Assembly (NCBI GenBank): GCA_009760855.2
Contig: WPIO01000097.1
Span: 1,150,001 to 1,214,000, forward strand
DNA length: 64,000 bases
Reading direction: 5' to 3'
From: Cristatella mucedo
Taxonomy: Eukaryota; Bryozoa; Phylactolaemata; Cristatellidae
The translations under genes were made by a program, and so were the position numbers. The notes under the pieces are model-generated. The model saw only the letters and a program-made list of their open reading frames with translations, was not told the DNA's origin and did no database searches. Below are positions 23,813 to 33,709 of the stretch, piece by piece; the stretch's first letter is position 1; each line of letters starts with the position of its first letter.

Positions 23813-23912
23813 GGCGCGCGAAATTAGTCTTTCTCTCAACGATGATGGTGTCTTAATTTATGTTTCTTGTTCCACAAGTGAAATGTTTATCACAGGAGAA
23901 TTCTAGTTCCGC

Positions 23913-23918
23913 AATAAA
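23913..23918 (+). promoter_or_regulatory. AATAAA, candidate MEIG1 poly(A) signal
   Basis: A canonical AATAAA hexamer 100 bases after the MEIG1 stop codon on the same strand. It is the first one downstream. Cleavage-site evidence is not visible in sequence. Confidence 0.5.
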
Positions 23919-24059
23919 TTTGCCTACCTTTGGCGGTTCTCCTAGCGTTCCGAATTTCAAGAGCAGCAAACAGGTCAGATCGCACAATTTACTACTTGAC
24001 AAAAAGTGTCCAAGAAGGAATGAAATAGATCTCTGCGTTGTAGCCCTGCGAACCCACCA

Positions 24060-24250
24060 CAGACTAATTTGCAAAAACCTTTACGTAACCAGTTTTAATG
24101 TAATAGAACATTACTCACTCCAAGACGAAGATCCTAGGGCTCAGCCTTTCATGGACGAGATGTCTCAAGCTTTGCATGGGGCGCCGGAGCAACAGAAATG
24201 CTGACGTGCTGATGCCGTCATTGCTGAAGCCGTCTCCTCATTTTATTTCG
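24060..24250 (+). other. open segment similar to 27405-27606 (-)
   Basis: The + strand translates as KNLYVTSFNVIEHYSLQDED, then PRAQPFMDEMSQALHG. After a one-base frameshift near 24200 it continues ADVLMPSLLKPSPHF. The - strand at 27606-27405 gives the same order: LDSSSFNITEYYSFVGEGLR, AHPFTVETSEALYG, MQMPSLSKSPH. The shared amino acid pattern suggests a once-coding exon or a repeat-encoded protein of unknown family. It lies about 250 bp downstream of MEIG1 and may also be part of its 3' UTR. Confidence 0.45.
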
Positions 24251-24636
24251 AGCATGCATGAACTAGCTCTTTTGAATTTCAGCTGTGCGCTTTTTATGAC
24301 TCTCTATTAACTCGTTATTTTTGCGGCCACCTCACGGTTCACTTGTGCTACCAATTTCTGAGTAGGAGTGGCACGACCGATAATGCCATCTAGCGGATGC
24401 AGCTCACTGCGAACTGTAGTCATCCCAGTTACGACAAGAAAACTAAGGTAATGCCGGAGAGGCTTCGTGCAGTTTACTGCATCAGTTTGTCAACATTTCA
24501 AGCTTAAAAAGAAAAGAAAGAAGGAAGTTACGCAATCGTCGACAGAATGTAGATTATAGTCCCTGAGCAATAATGGGGGATACGCGGACTAACCGGTAAG
24601 TCGAGGCGGCCGCAGAAAGGCGGAAGTCGGCGATAA

Positions 24637-25735
24637 TAATAATAATAATAATTCACTTGATAAAGCGCCCTCAGAGAACTTAATCTCGTTCTAGGCGCTT
24701 TACATTTGCTGTAAAGGGAAATGCAATTAAATGGTAAGTAAAATCATGCTTGAAAAACAAACGAACTGAATAATATGGTTAGGGGTGACATGCACAGGGT
24801 CAGCATGCAAATGTGGTTAGTGGCAGCATGCACAGTGTCAGCACGCATAAGCACGTAAAGGACGGATCACAGGGACCCACTAAATGCTGTCCTAAATAGG
24901 TGTGTTTTTAGATTCCTTTTAAATGTGGTCAGGTCAGGGGATGTTCTGACGCAGGTCGGGAGGGAGTTCCAGGCTTTGGGAGCATATGAACTAAATGCAC
25001 GGTCTCCAAAGGATTTAGGGTTTGTACGAGGTATTTCTAGACTGTTGGATTCCGAAAAGCGGGTGGTACGATGCTTTGCTTGATGGGGGAGTATGTCTGA
25101 CAGATAGGCTGGAGCCATAGAATGAAGGAACCTAAAAGTGAGCGACAAAACCTTGAAGTCAATCCGTTGCTTGACTGGTAGCCAGTGCAGGTCGGCGAGA
25201 AGTGGAGTAATGTGGCAACTGCAACGCTCACGACAGACTAGCCTAGCTGCGGAGTTTTACACCAGCGGCAATCGCCTGATCGCACATGCTGGTAGGCCAG
25301 TGAGCAGTGAGTTGCAGAAGTCGAGACGGGATGTCACGAATGCATGGACCAACTTAGACGTGGTATCCTTATCTAAACAAGCCCGAATTTTAGCAATATT
25401 ATGAAGCTGAAAATAGGCAGCTTTGACCATGGAGCATATATGGTCGTCTAACGAGAGGTCGCTTTGGAATATCACACCTAGATTTCGAGCTGATTCGACT
25501 GGAGATATGCTGGCAGAGCCAATTTTGAGCGTCAGCCTTTCCAATTTCTGAATCACACTGGGTTTGCCCATAACTAGTAAGTTAGTTTTGTCATCGTTAA
25601 GTTTTAGAAAATTTGCTGCCATCCACGTGCGGATGTCATCAATGCATGCAGCAAGTGAGTTTAGAGAATTTGAGGTGCTCGAAGGCTGGGAGGGATCGAA
25701 GCAAAGATGGATGATTGGAATGGGCACTTCGCGGC
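24637..25735 (-). mobile_element. L2 3' copy, inverted partner of 22298-23094
   Basis: The - strand starts with (AAT)n and the stem-loop at 24637-24710, then FSGSL-ending frame 24867-25148, the thumb and RT up to LCFDPSQPSS (25257-25727). Within the shared part only a few residues differ from the 22.3 kb copy, so both inserted recently or were gene-converted. It is truncated just before the YADD motif. Confidence 0.9.
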
Positions 25736-25739
25736 TGGG

Positions 25740-26940
25740 AAAGCTTAGCTGGGCATAAATATGAACTTGGTTGAGGATCGCATTGAAATTTTGGGCGGAG
25801 CATTGTGGGAAAACTTAGACTGCTTGCTTTCTTCTCACGAGACCATGATTCAACTTTCTCGATAAAAAACTGCTACCGCTATGATAGTGATACTAATAAT
25901 AATAGGCCCTTTTTATGGCGCCATTAGAGAAATCCAACCCAGACGCTTTGCAACTACTGCAAGAGAATGAAGTACCGAAGGTTAGTGGCATGCACGATAT
26001 CCTGCTAATGCCAGCATGTTAAAGCAAACAGGAAGACAGATAGAGTCACCGGTCATTGAGACATCTGGCTAGCGACATTGTGCACTGAATTATGCGTACA
26101 GGTAAGAAGGCGCGAAAAGGATACAGGGACAACAAGGTCAAGTTCACTCGAGCGAAGGGAAAGTGAATCAGAAAGCTATGCGATCAGCAACTTTTGTAAG
26201 TGCTCATGAATGCTCGTAAATTTGGTGCGCATAGCAGGTTGAACTTTTAATTAGATAAAGACGATGATTATTTCGCTATTTGGTCCAGAACAAATTATTG
26301 CAGCGGGGACTCAAAAGAAAGAAATGTTGGCTTACCTTGGAAGTTAAACATTTAACTTCCGAAACCGAGGGCAGAAGCAGCGAGAGAAGCGATTATCTAT
26401 TCGGCAGTTGCTGCCATCCGCAGTGTGGGACTGAGCTTACGCTACCGGACGTCTGGCCGGTACCACCCGACGTAGCAATTAGACGGCGTAGATCGACGAC
26501 ATAAATTGTAGCTACCATTTCGCACGACTGACCGTCTCCAGCGTCATCCTCCTTCCTGCTCTGGCTAGCTGCGCGCCCGGAAGGATAAAAAGCTCGCGAT
26601 AGCCATTTTCGTTACTATTACTGAGGCGAATGGACGCCACCTAAGACTAATACATTCAGGTTAGGCTAGAGTCTTCGTAACAAAAAAGCGTGAGTCCACA
26701 AGTCCAGCAGAACTACAGCACACTAGCTTTCTTATATACAACTCGAGAGTATATAAGGCTGCAAGACTACAAAAGGCGGATAGAAGCATGTTAAATTCCG
26801 GACTCCTTGCCAGAACAAAGGGGTGAAGGACTGCACAAGACAAGGGATTTTATATTAGTAGCGCATCTAGTGGCTTTATCCTCCATGTCCTTTACTGTCC
26901 AACCGTACTATCTATTTGTATTTCTCTGAGCGCATCCTTC
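25740..26940. other. no gene; possible LINE tail near 25900
   Basis: At about 25895-25990 a GGCGCC...AGACGC arrangement with ATAATAATA resembles a diverged - strand LINE tail. The + strand frame 26280-26504 has no recognised domain. Confidence 0.35.
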
Positions 26941-26943
26941 GCC

Positions 26944-27087
26944 GAGCTGGTTTGATCTAGCGGTTGAGGTGCTCGCTCCGACCAAGGTCTGACTGAGGTC
27001 GTGGGCTCGAGCCCCGAGGCATATGTGAAGCGCCCGAATAGAGATTAAGTTCTGTTGGGGCGCCATATAAATTAATTACATATTTTT
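26944..27087 (+). mobile_element. SINE1 copy 2
   Basis: Same structure as the copy at 9852: a GATCTAGCGGTTGAGGTGCT A-box region, GTGGGCTCGAGCCCCGAGG B-box region, a GCGCC...GGCGCC stem with AGAGA/TTCTG inside, then ATATAAATT. Slight differences in each copy indicate independent insertions. Confidence 0.8.
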
Positions 27088-27404
27088 TTCGCAGAGCATT
27101 CCTTCTACTGCTGACTTGCCAGGGCTCATGCGATGGATGACGAACGATGGCGAGGTACAATAGATGCTACTGCTTAGTAAATGCCACAAACAACGAATAA
27201 TGAAATGCTAAGCTCGTATGCTTGAGCCTGGTTGAATAAACATAAATACATACAAATGCACACACACTCGCACTCCTACTTCGAAATACGCAGCGCCGGT
27301 AAAGCGAAAACCACGTAATACCTACATAATACCTACAGTCATACAAAGCACACAGCTGAGCTACAGCAGAGCTACAGCAGAGCTAACTCAGACGTGAGTT
27401 TAAA

Positions 27405-27606
27405 ATAGCATGAGGTGATTTTGATAATGACGGCATCTGCATGTCAGATTTCTTTTGGTCTTTCTCTCCGTACAAAGCTTCGGATGTCTCGACCGTAAAG
27501 GGATGAGCCCTCAGACCTTCGCCGACGAAAGAGTAATATTCTGTTATATTGAAACTGGACGAGTCAAGTTTTTGCAATTGGATCTCGTTTTTCCAGAACC
27601 GCAAGT
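27405..27606 (-). other. open segment similar to 24060-24250 (+)
   Basis: See the partner segment. Here the frame is continuous from FWKNEIQLQKL to SPHAILNSRLS and stops. Because this copy lacks the extra base, it marks the 24.2 kb copy as the frameshifted one. It lies 3' of the UNC5-like gene on the same strand, so it might be a further exon or 3' UTR, but no splice junction was found. Confidence 0.45.
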
Positions 27607-27609
27607 AAG

Positions 27610-28555
27610 AAACCGATCGTAAATAGTTGCAGTAGGATCATGGAGCCCCCTTCGTCACTAAGGGTTAATGACCGAAAGCAGCCGTATGAGGACGTGTCAC
27701 AGCTACGGCTACTACTTACGTTGCGATGCCCGCAAATCAGTTACACTGCAGCCTCAAGTCAGCACCGAGCCGACGGTCTCAGTACGTGTTAAACCTGACC
27801 AACTTGCAGTGCGTCCTCGAAGTCTTGTAAACAAGCCTAGGGGTGCCGAAATCTGCACCTGCTTGAACGGCAGGCTAACAGAACGTGAGGCGATGACTCA
27901 CGCTTGTCAAGCAGCCCACTCTAATCCATCGCTGCATCTCACTCGGACAGGCGGCGAAATTGCCGAGGCAGCACTTTGTTATTCGTCTACTCATTCAGCC
28001 GTTCAGCACCAGCGCCAAATAAAAAAAAAGATCTTCACTGAAACCTTACCATGCGAGTCCTTTTCGCCTAATGCGGCACCAACGACTGGCTGCCGTGCAA
28101 GTACTAATGGAACGTTCAAACGGAATGTCGTCGATGGGAATGTTCAGCAAGCGGAACTCGGCTGTGAGCCAAGCACGTGGAATGTTGCTGGGCTGCCAAG
28201 AATGTAGCCGCGAAGCAGCGAATGGCACGTGGCACGAGGAGCATCACTGCAGCCACGTGTGAAGCATTGCTGCGGCCACGGCAAGGATGGGTTCGTGCAG
28301 CCTCGGAGAGCAGACTACTGGGCGTGGGAATGTGTTGCAGGCTCGAGCCGGCCGCAGGTCTCTGCGGCGATGCAAGCCGCTCGTGCGAAATGAAAGGCAA
28401 CGTCTCTGCCTCATGCTCGTCTTGCAAGTGATACGAGCAAACTGCCTCGCTGCCTCGCTGTCGTGTCCCTGAGCAGCAGCAGTGCCGCGCAGTCTTGCAG
28501 CTTCGAAGTCTTTCGGCTGCTCTGCTTGCGGCCGGGAAGAGCAGAGCAGAGCCGG
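27610..28555. other. probable 3' flank of the UNC5-like gene
   Basis: The + strand frame at 27668-28207 (179 codons) has no recognised domain, and codons are not obviously constrained. The stretch most likely holds the 3' UTR and flank of the - strand receptor gene. No TTTATT (reverse AATAAA) was found close to its stop. Confidence 0.3.
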
Positions 28556-29659
28556 CTAGAGGTTCCGTCGTCCAATGCGTCCAGGTGGCAAAGCTGGGGC
28601 TCCGTGGTGGTCCCTGCCGACGCTGGGCCGCCACTGGAGGTTTGCCGCCAAGACGTTGTACGGCGGCGGCAGCTCAGCGTCGATGGCGACCGAGGCAGCG
28701 CCGTGTGTGCTGCTCGTCGCCTCACAGCCTTGCCACGTCGGCTCGGCTGCTCGCACCACAAGCGTGCGGTCTTCTTGGTACACGAGAGGCAGCGACACTG
28801 CGCTCTGCTGGTGCTGCCATATCGATGTTTCTGCCGGGCTCACTGCTGCTGCTGCTGCTGCCGCCGCCGCCGTTGTCAACTCGTCGTCTACCGCCAGAAC
28901 TACGGCAGCCGGGGCGGCACCGACAGTGCTGGCGCAGGAGGCCGGCTCATGAATGGACGCCGACAGCGACTCGGGCCCGTGCAGCTCAGCAAATGAAGGA
29001 AACGGAGCAAACTGCACCGACGAGACGGACAAGTAGCCGCTTTCCTGGCTTGCGCGTGCTTTGCTGCGCTGCAGCGGCATCGGGTAGCTGTTGGCGCTGC
29101 TGCTGTCGTCACTGTACTCGCCCGGTGACAGGCACCTGGTACTGCCGCCGGCGTCGTGACGGTAGTGGAGTGCGCAGAACGCACTGCCAGCGGCCGCTGC
29201 CGTCATGCACTCACAGCTCTCGACGGCTGTGCTCAAGGGCAGTGTCATCGGGGAGGCGGCGGCAGCGGCGGCTTGGGCGTTGCTGCTGCTGCTCCTGCCG
29301 CGGGGCTGCCTTATCGAAGCTGTTTCCTCTGCTGTTGCTGCTGCTGTCGCCGGTCTCGCTGATATGTAGGCGGTGCCCTGCACAGCAGCCGCTGCTGCAT
29401 CCGGCCCGAGCGGGCCACAGGCCTGCGGATGGCCGGCAACCTCGGCCGAGGCCGACCGTGCGGCTGGGAGCGAGCCGAAGACAGGAGTGGCAGTCTCGAT
29501 GGCAGGCGGCTGTGGCTGGTGATAGGTGGGGAGCAAAGGAGGACTGACGGCATCGTACAGCGCTGCTGCGCCGCCGAGCGACACCGACTGAGTGCGGCTC
29601 ATCTGACGAACCATGGACTCGCTCAGTGGCAGCAGCAGCACCTCGCTGAGGCACTTCAG
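28556..29659 (-). CDS. UNC5-like receptor, C-terminal exon
   Basis: A 367-codon exon starting right after a TTGCAG acceptor (29665-29660) and ending at a stop at 28556-28558. It opens in phase 0 with LKCLSEVLLLPLSESMVRQM. The rest is rich in Ala, Ser and Pro, with CAG/GCC-type homopolymer runs (poly-Ala near 29260 and near 28840-28870). It carries the Ser-rich motif PLQRSKARASQESGYLSVSS and an ELPPPY motif 32 residues before the end, a possible WW-domain ligand. No death domain is visible, although LKCLSEV could be the last helix of one. Linking this exon to the receptor rests on strand, phase, position and the PLQRSK motif shared with the ZU5 exon. The opposite strand is also open because of composition. 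Confidence 0.6.
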   Translation of the reverse strand: MKCLSEVLLLPLSESMVRQMSRTQSVSLGGAAALYDAVSPPLLPTYHQPQPPAIETATPVFGSLPAARSASAEVAGHPQACGPLGPDAAAAAVQGTAYISARPATAAATAEETASIRQPRGRSSSSNAQAAAAAASPMTLPLSTAVESCECMTAAAAGSAFCALHYRHDAGGSTRCLSPGEYSDDSSSANSYPMPLQRSKARASQESGYLSVSSVQFAPFPSFAELHGPESLSASIHEPASCASTVGAAPAAVVLAVDDELTTAAAAAAAAAVSPAETSIWQHQQSAVSLPLVYQEDRTLVVRAAEPTWQGCEATSSTHGAASVAIDAELPPPYNVLAANLQWRPSVGRDHHGAPALPPGRIGRRNL

Positions 29660-29829
29660 CTGCAAGACAGACGAACAAAGAGCTGCTGCTGCTGCTGCCG
29701 GCCGGGGTGGAGCTGACTGGCTGGCTGCAAAAAGGCGTTGAGCAAAGGGGTGGGGGTTTTGGGGGCCTGGTCACACGAGTCAGCCTTCCACGAGCCGTTG
29801 CAATGGCTAAAGGACTGCTGCCATGAATA

Positions 29830-30430
29830 GTAATACCATAAGTACACCAAGTCTTTTGCATAGCACCCTGAGAGAGCTGACAAGGTGCTTTACAACTTGC
29901 TGCAAGAGAATCGAGAGCTGACTGACAAAGATTAACAGGTCCAGCCTATAGGCAAGCATGCAAATCGACGAGTATAAGTGAGAGCAGACGAGGAGGCTGC
30001 ATTCGGGGCAGCTGGTTAATCAGTCTCCTGGTTAGTATCATGTACTGAAGCATGAAGTACTGGTTAAGTACTGAAAGCACAAAAGAAAGGAAGTCAAGTT
30101 TCGCCGAATCGCTATATACAAGCATATCACTCTTGCCCTCAATCACTACGTGCAGAGTTCATAAGGAAGAAGCAGACAACAGTCCATTTAAACAACAGAG
30201 AGCGAAAGTGGTGAGGGATCGGCAGGTTTTCAGCTTCTTTTTGAACGTTTTTAGATCACGAGATGGCAGAACATCAGTGAGCAGTACGTGCCAAGCTTTG
30301 GAATAGTGTAAGGCACGCTCTCCAATAGAATCGAACTTATATATGGACGCACAACCAATCGACATAAGTCATAAGCAAAGGTCGTGCGAAGAGAGGCCTC
30401 ATGTGAAACTAATTCAGAGAGATAGCCGTG
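29830..30430 (-). mobile_element. family C L2-like fragment
   Basis: The - strand tail has AGCACC pairing with GGTGCT around AGCTCTCTCAG (29858-29895), followed by 3' UTR and RT C-terminal sequence (IGERALHYSKAWHVLLTD and LKTFKKKLKT at 30159-30365, equivalent to FGDRAFSSYAPKAWNSLPT and LTTFKRNLKT). It is a distinct, older relative of the main L2 family with a covarying tail stem. Confidence 0.7.
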
Positions 30431-30559
30431 AGCAGGAGAATGGAGAGGCCTAAAAGTGAGTGATAGCAGCCACTTTCATCTTCGGAGAGCTGATCATAAA
30501 GCCAATGAGACATGGAGCTCTGGATTGTCACCTAGCATATGCTGCACGGATCACGGATC

Positions 30560-31190
30560 TATGGAGCATGGAGCAGTATGGCTACAGTAGGCATACTACT
30601 ATATGCAGCTAACCCTGCTTCTTTTCTTGTAACTGTAAAGCAATTAATATGAGCTGAAATAAAAAGAAGTCGGCTTCGGCAGATCATAAGTCGCAGGCTA
30701 ATAGGAAACATTAATATAAATAAATAAATAAAATTCATTTGTATAGCACCCCAAGAGAACTTAATCTCTGTCTTAATCTTAATCTCATGCCTGCCTGCAT
30801 GCCCGCCTGCCTGCTTGGTCGGCATCGGCAGTTGCGATAGCTATAGCAACCACTTTAGGCGTACTCGGAATGGCCTTGGCAGCTGAATCTCGATCCTGAT
30901 GCAGATGATAGATCATGCAGGGTTGGTCCAAGATTGTGCAAACCTTGCACCTTCACTGTTAAATTTACCAAAACTTACCCCATATCGTAGCTATTTTGTA
31001 CACTGACAATGGTGATGCTGCTCGGCAACAGCAGCAGTTTGAACAAGCATACGATGAAGAAACAAAGCAAAAGAAAAACCCACAGGGTCCTTCAAATTCC
31101 TTCAAATCTCTCCGACAATCTCTTTAATCGTACACTGCCGATTGTAGCAGTCATTTATCTGTCCTGGCTAACAACACTTGTATCCTCCGG
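30560..31190. other. intron sequence, no exon called
   Basis: A - strand segment ends at GGG before GTAAGT (about 30979), a strong donor, after a pyrimidine tract and CAG. The exon it would imply, about 43 nt encoding ITIVSVQNSYDMG, cannot be placed in phase with confidence. A LINE-type tail (AAGTTCTCTTGGGGTGCTATACAAA on -) is at about 30730-30770. Confidence 0.35.
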
Positions 31191-31345
31191 ATCTAAGCAG
31201 TGCAGTAAGATGCTCACATTTCACAACCCTGGTCGTGTGTTTGAGTCCTTCGGGAAGCAATCTTCTATCGCAAACTGCAAGTGATGATTATAGCCGTTAG
31301 GGCTCTTTTGTTGTCATTTAAAATGAGGCTGCTTGATAAACTGGC
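31190..31345 (+). mobile_element. degenerate SINE2 copy
   Basis: Contains GTGTGTTTGAGTCCTTCGGG (box B), a GCAAACTGCAAGTGATGATTAT middle and TAGCCGTTAGGGCTCTTTTG, then GAGGCTGCTTGATAAAC. This matches the SINE2 order of the 36041 copy. Confidence 0.55.
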
Positions 31346-31534
31346 CTTTACTATCATGCCTAGACAAGTTTTGAGAAAACTGACTGCATTGAGCATGCAG
31401 CACCATGCGATTAATTTTGACCATAAGTAAAGCTGTTTACTCCTGCAGCTCCATAAATTTGACCACCGTTAATGTATTGCTAAAAAGTTTCTATCATGGA
31501 AGACAAGTAAGCAAGCAGTTTGTACTACTATTAC

Positions 31535-31708
31535 CGATATGGTGGATAGTTCGCCTGACTGGCGTCTGTTCTCAAATGTTGCTGCGATGTACGACTCGGC
31601 TGTACCATACTCCTGCTTGATAAGTATGTCGAAGCTTGGGATGCCATCAATCCTGGACAGCTCCGCATAGTCATTAGTATAAACTAAGACGTCACGGGCA
31701 ACAAATCT
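31535..31708 (-). CDS. UNC5-like receptor, UPA exon 2
   Basis: A 58-codon, phase 0 to phase 0 exon between the acceptor TTATTTTAG (31709 upward) and the donor GTAATA (31534). It reads RFVARDVLVYTNDYAELSRI, then IPSFDILIKQEYGTAESYIA and ATFENRRQSGELSTIS. The spacing and pattern (L..I.GIPSF..., then ATFE....) match the second half of the UPA domain in UNC5, PIDD and ankyrins, where family members read EIPFYHVW...CTFTLER. UPA packs against ZU5 and holds the tail in a closed state in UNC5, which is family knowledge. The donor could lie a few codons later. Confidence 0.75.
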
Positions 31709-31929
31709 CTAAAATAAGAATGCACAATGTCACCGAAGCAAGTTACGATCTTAACAATAATAATAATAATGGCTGTTGCTACGGCAGTAGCAGTGGCAGA
31801 CCGGCGCATGTGACAGTCGGAGGGAGATGCCGCTCTTCCTCAACCAATCTATAGCTGGCTTTCTGACAAAGTAGTTCAACTCACGAACTCAAAGTTTTGA
31901 GAGCAAGTTCAGCATTCTTACTCAAGCAT

Positions 31930-31959
31930 AAATTAAAATAAAAGTATCCAGTAAACTAG

Positions 31960-31995
<36 letters not shown>

Positions 31996-32225
31996 ACATA
32001 TAGACGAAGTATGTAATGGCAGAACATTACAAAGGCAACACAAAAGATTTGAGATCTGTTAAAAACAGTATTCTTTTAGCGCGCACATTAAGCAGCCTGG
32101 AATTGTCAAATTTTGAACGGTTGGACCTAGTGGAATTAAATCAGTGAAAAGAGTTGCAATAGTTTAGATTGCAATGTAATCTAATGAAATGTAACATATC
32201 TCCGTGTGTAACTCTTCAAAGCTAC
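31930..32225. other. intron with (TA)n run
   Basis: A TA dinucleotide run lies at 31962-31991. Nothing else is recognised before the family B LINE at 32225. Confidence 0.6.
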
Positions 32226-32820
32226 AAAGACTATAGGTGATATGCAGAAGAGTTTTCTATAGTGCACTCAGAGCCTAAGCGATTGTAGGTGCCCATTCGG
32301 TAGCCAATACACTTCATGCCATGCAACAAAAAGAGTGAACAGCATGCCAAGCTGGTTAGGTCAAGGTGCTCGCTCGCCTCGACCAAGGTCCGGCTGAGGT
32401 CGTGGGCTCGAGCCCGGAGGCATATGTGAAGCGCCTGAATAGACATTAAGTTCTCTTAGGGCGCTATGCAAATGAAATATATATATATATATATATATTT
32501 TAGCTGAATCAGGAGAGCAGTTGAGGTAGTGAGTAGCACGGAAGTAGCAGCTCAGGACGCGTGTAAGTAATGTGCCATAGTCGTTCACAAGAGAGTAGAT
32601 GCAGTTGCACAAAAACTGTTGAAGTGACTTCCATAGCCAAGGACCTGCAGAGCAGAAATTTCTGTCGCCAACGGCCTAAAGCATAGGAATGCAATAGCTA
32701 ATTTATCGTCCATGTAGGACAAAGGAGGCTGACATTGGTGCAGGGGCTCAGCTAGGTGTGAAGGAGCCAAGCCGTGGCCGGCCTTGTGAGGTCGGCACAA
32801 GCACTTTACTCGGTACACTA
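32225..32820 (-). mobile_element. family B LINE fragment, SINE-interrupted
   Basis: The - strand shows the 3' part (ECTIENS, YRMGTYNRLG at 32231-32446) and, after the SINE1 insertion, the RT C-terminal words APSHLAEPLHQCQPP (32585-32818). The uninterrupted counterpart at 5320-5825 shows that the two halves were once contiguous. Confidence 0.75.
32347..32501 (+). mobile_element. SINE1 copy 3, nested in family B LINE
   Basis: Has the SINE1 head (GGTCAAGGTGCTCGCTCG and GTGGGCTCGAGCCCGGAGG), GCGCCTGAATAGACATTAAG, the right arm TTCTCTTAGGGCGC and a (TA)n end. It splits family B LINE sequence, so it inserted later than that LINE. Confidence 0.85.
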
Positions 32821-32821
32821 A

Positions 32822-32940
32822 CCTACAAGGCCGGCCATAGCTGGGCTCTTTCGTACCTAGCTGAGCTGCTTCATCAGTTTCAGCTTCTTGGTGGTCTCAG
32901 GCCCTCTATTGACAATAGATTAGCAAGTCACTCTGGCTGA
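32822..32940 (+). mobile_element. family B fragment, inverted against 32225-32820
   Basis: ACAAGGCCGGCC, then GCTGGGCTCTTTCGTACCTAG and GAGCTGCTTCATCAG read on the + strand as the same region that the preceding fragment carries on the - strand. The two form an imperfect inverted repeat with a spacer of about 35 bp. Confidence 0.7.
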
Positions 32941-33490
32941 ACCAGCTAAACACTGCCGTGAGGCAATCCAAGCAGTCCTCGGCACTATCTAGCCATAGAC
33001 CCATTGACCCGAGGGATGATTATATGTAGGCCCTATGGCAGAACTTGCTGTTGAAGATTCCTCTTAGGCTACGATCAGACTCCGATGGCCATATCACAGT
33101 GTCACTCATCCAGACTCTAGAAACCTATACCTACAACTACCGCTTTGCTAGAGATGTTAATCTGCTGCACCCTGCTCATTACACGTGACCCAAGTGCAGA
33201 TGCCATGGCCCCCACAGCACAGTTTCGCCCTCTCGAGTCGAACTCACGATCTCCGTAGCCAGACGCAAGGGAAATACCAAATGGCCGACTTTATCTCACG
33301 ATACAAAGTAATCAAGAGCATAGAAAAAACCGCAATGTTGCTGTCTTGGTAGAAGGATAGCATGGTCATGTGGTGAAGCAGCACCATGGCTAAACAAGAT
33401 ACAAATCATCACCCAGTCAGACACCATGCAAATATGATTGTCGTGGTGATAACAGCGGTAGACGTTAGATTAGAAGCTTCCGGCTTCCGG
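32941..33490. other. intron sequence, nothing recognised
   Basis: No domain-bearing frame and no repeat family were recognised in this part of the intron between the two UPA exons. Confidence 0.4.
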
Positions 33491-33500
33491 CCTCACCTAC

Positions 33501-33623
33501 CCTCTCGATATTGTGCCCATGCTCGACTTTCACGATCAGATCGCCCTCGATGCTGGTGAACACGAATGGCTTTTTTGGTGAGCTCACAGTATTTCCGAGG
33601 GCAATCTCTTCCGCGCAGATTTT
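33501..33623 (-). CDS. UNC5-like receptor, UPA exon 1
   Basis: A 41-codon exon, phase 0 at both ends, between TTATACAG (acceptor) and GTAGGT (donor at 33500). It encodes KICAEEIALGNTVSSPKKPF, then VFTSIEGDLIVKVEHGHNIE. This fits the UPA pattern in which a helix with E..LGG leads into PK.L.F....G.L.V.V. A second possible donor (GTGAGG, 33496) would put the exon in phase 1 and is disfavoured because the next exon begins in phase 0. Confidence 0.75.
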
Positions 33624-33709
33624 CTGTATAACAAAGATTGGCTCTCATGCGAATGAAAGTAGAGAAGCACGACTGCAACAGCACAGAAAGCAAGCCAGGC
33701 AGTGCTTAC

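Noticed and set aside
27668-28207. 179-codon + strand frame starting at an ATG
   Set aside because: No domain, no splice context, and it lies in the probable 3' flank of the - strand gene. Kept as unexplained.
28495-29547. 350-codon + strand open frame
   Set aside because: Opposite strand of the GC-rich receptor exon. Cys/Arg-rich content is the complement of Ala/Ser codons; no splice or domain support.
30940-30995. 43-nt mini-exon (ITIVSVQNSYDMG) ending at GTAAGT in the receptor gene
   Set aside because: Donor is strong but no phase-consistent placement between the UPA exon and the last exon; could be a decoy.
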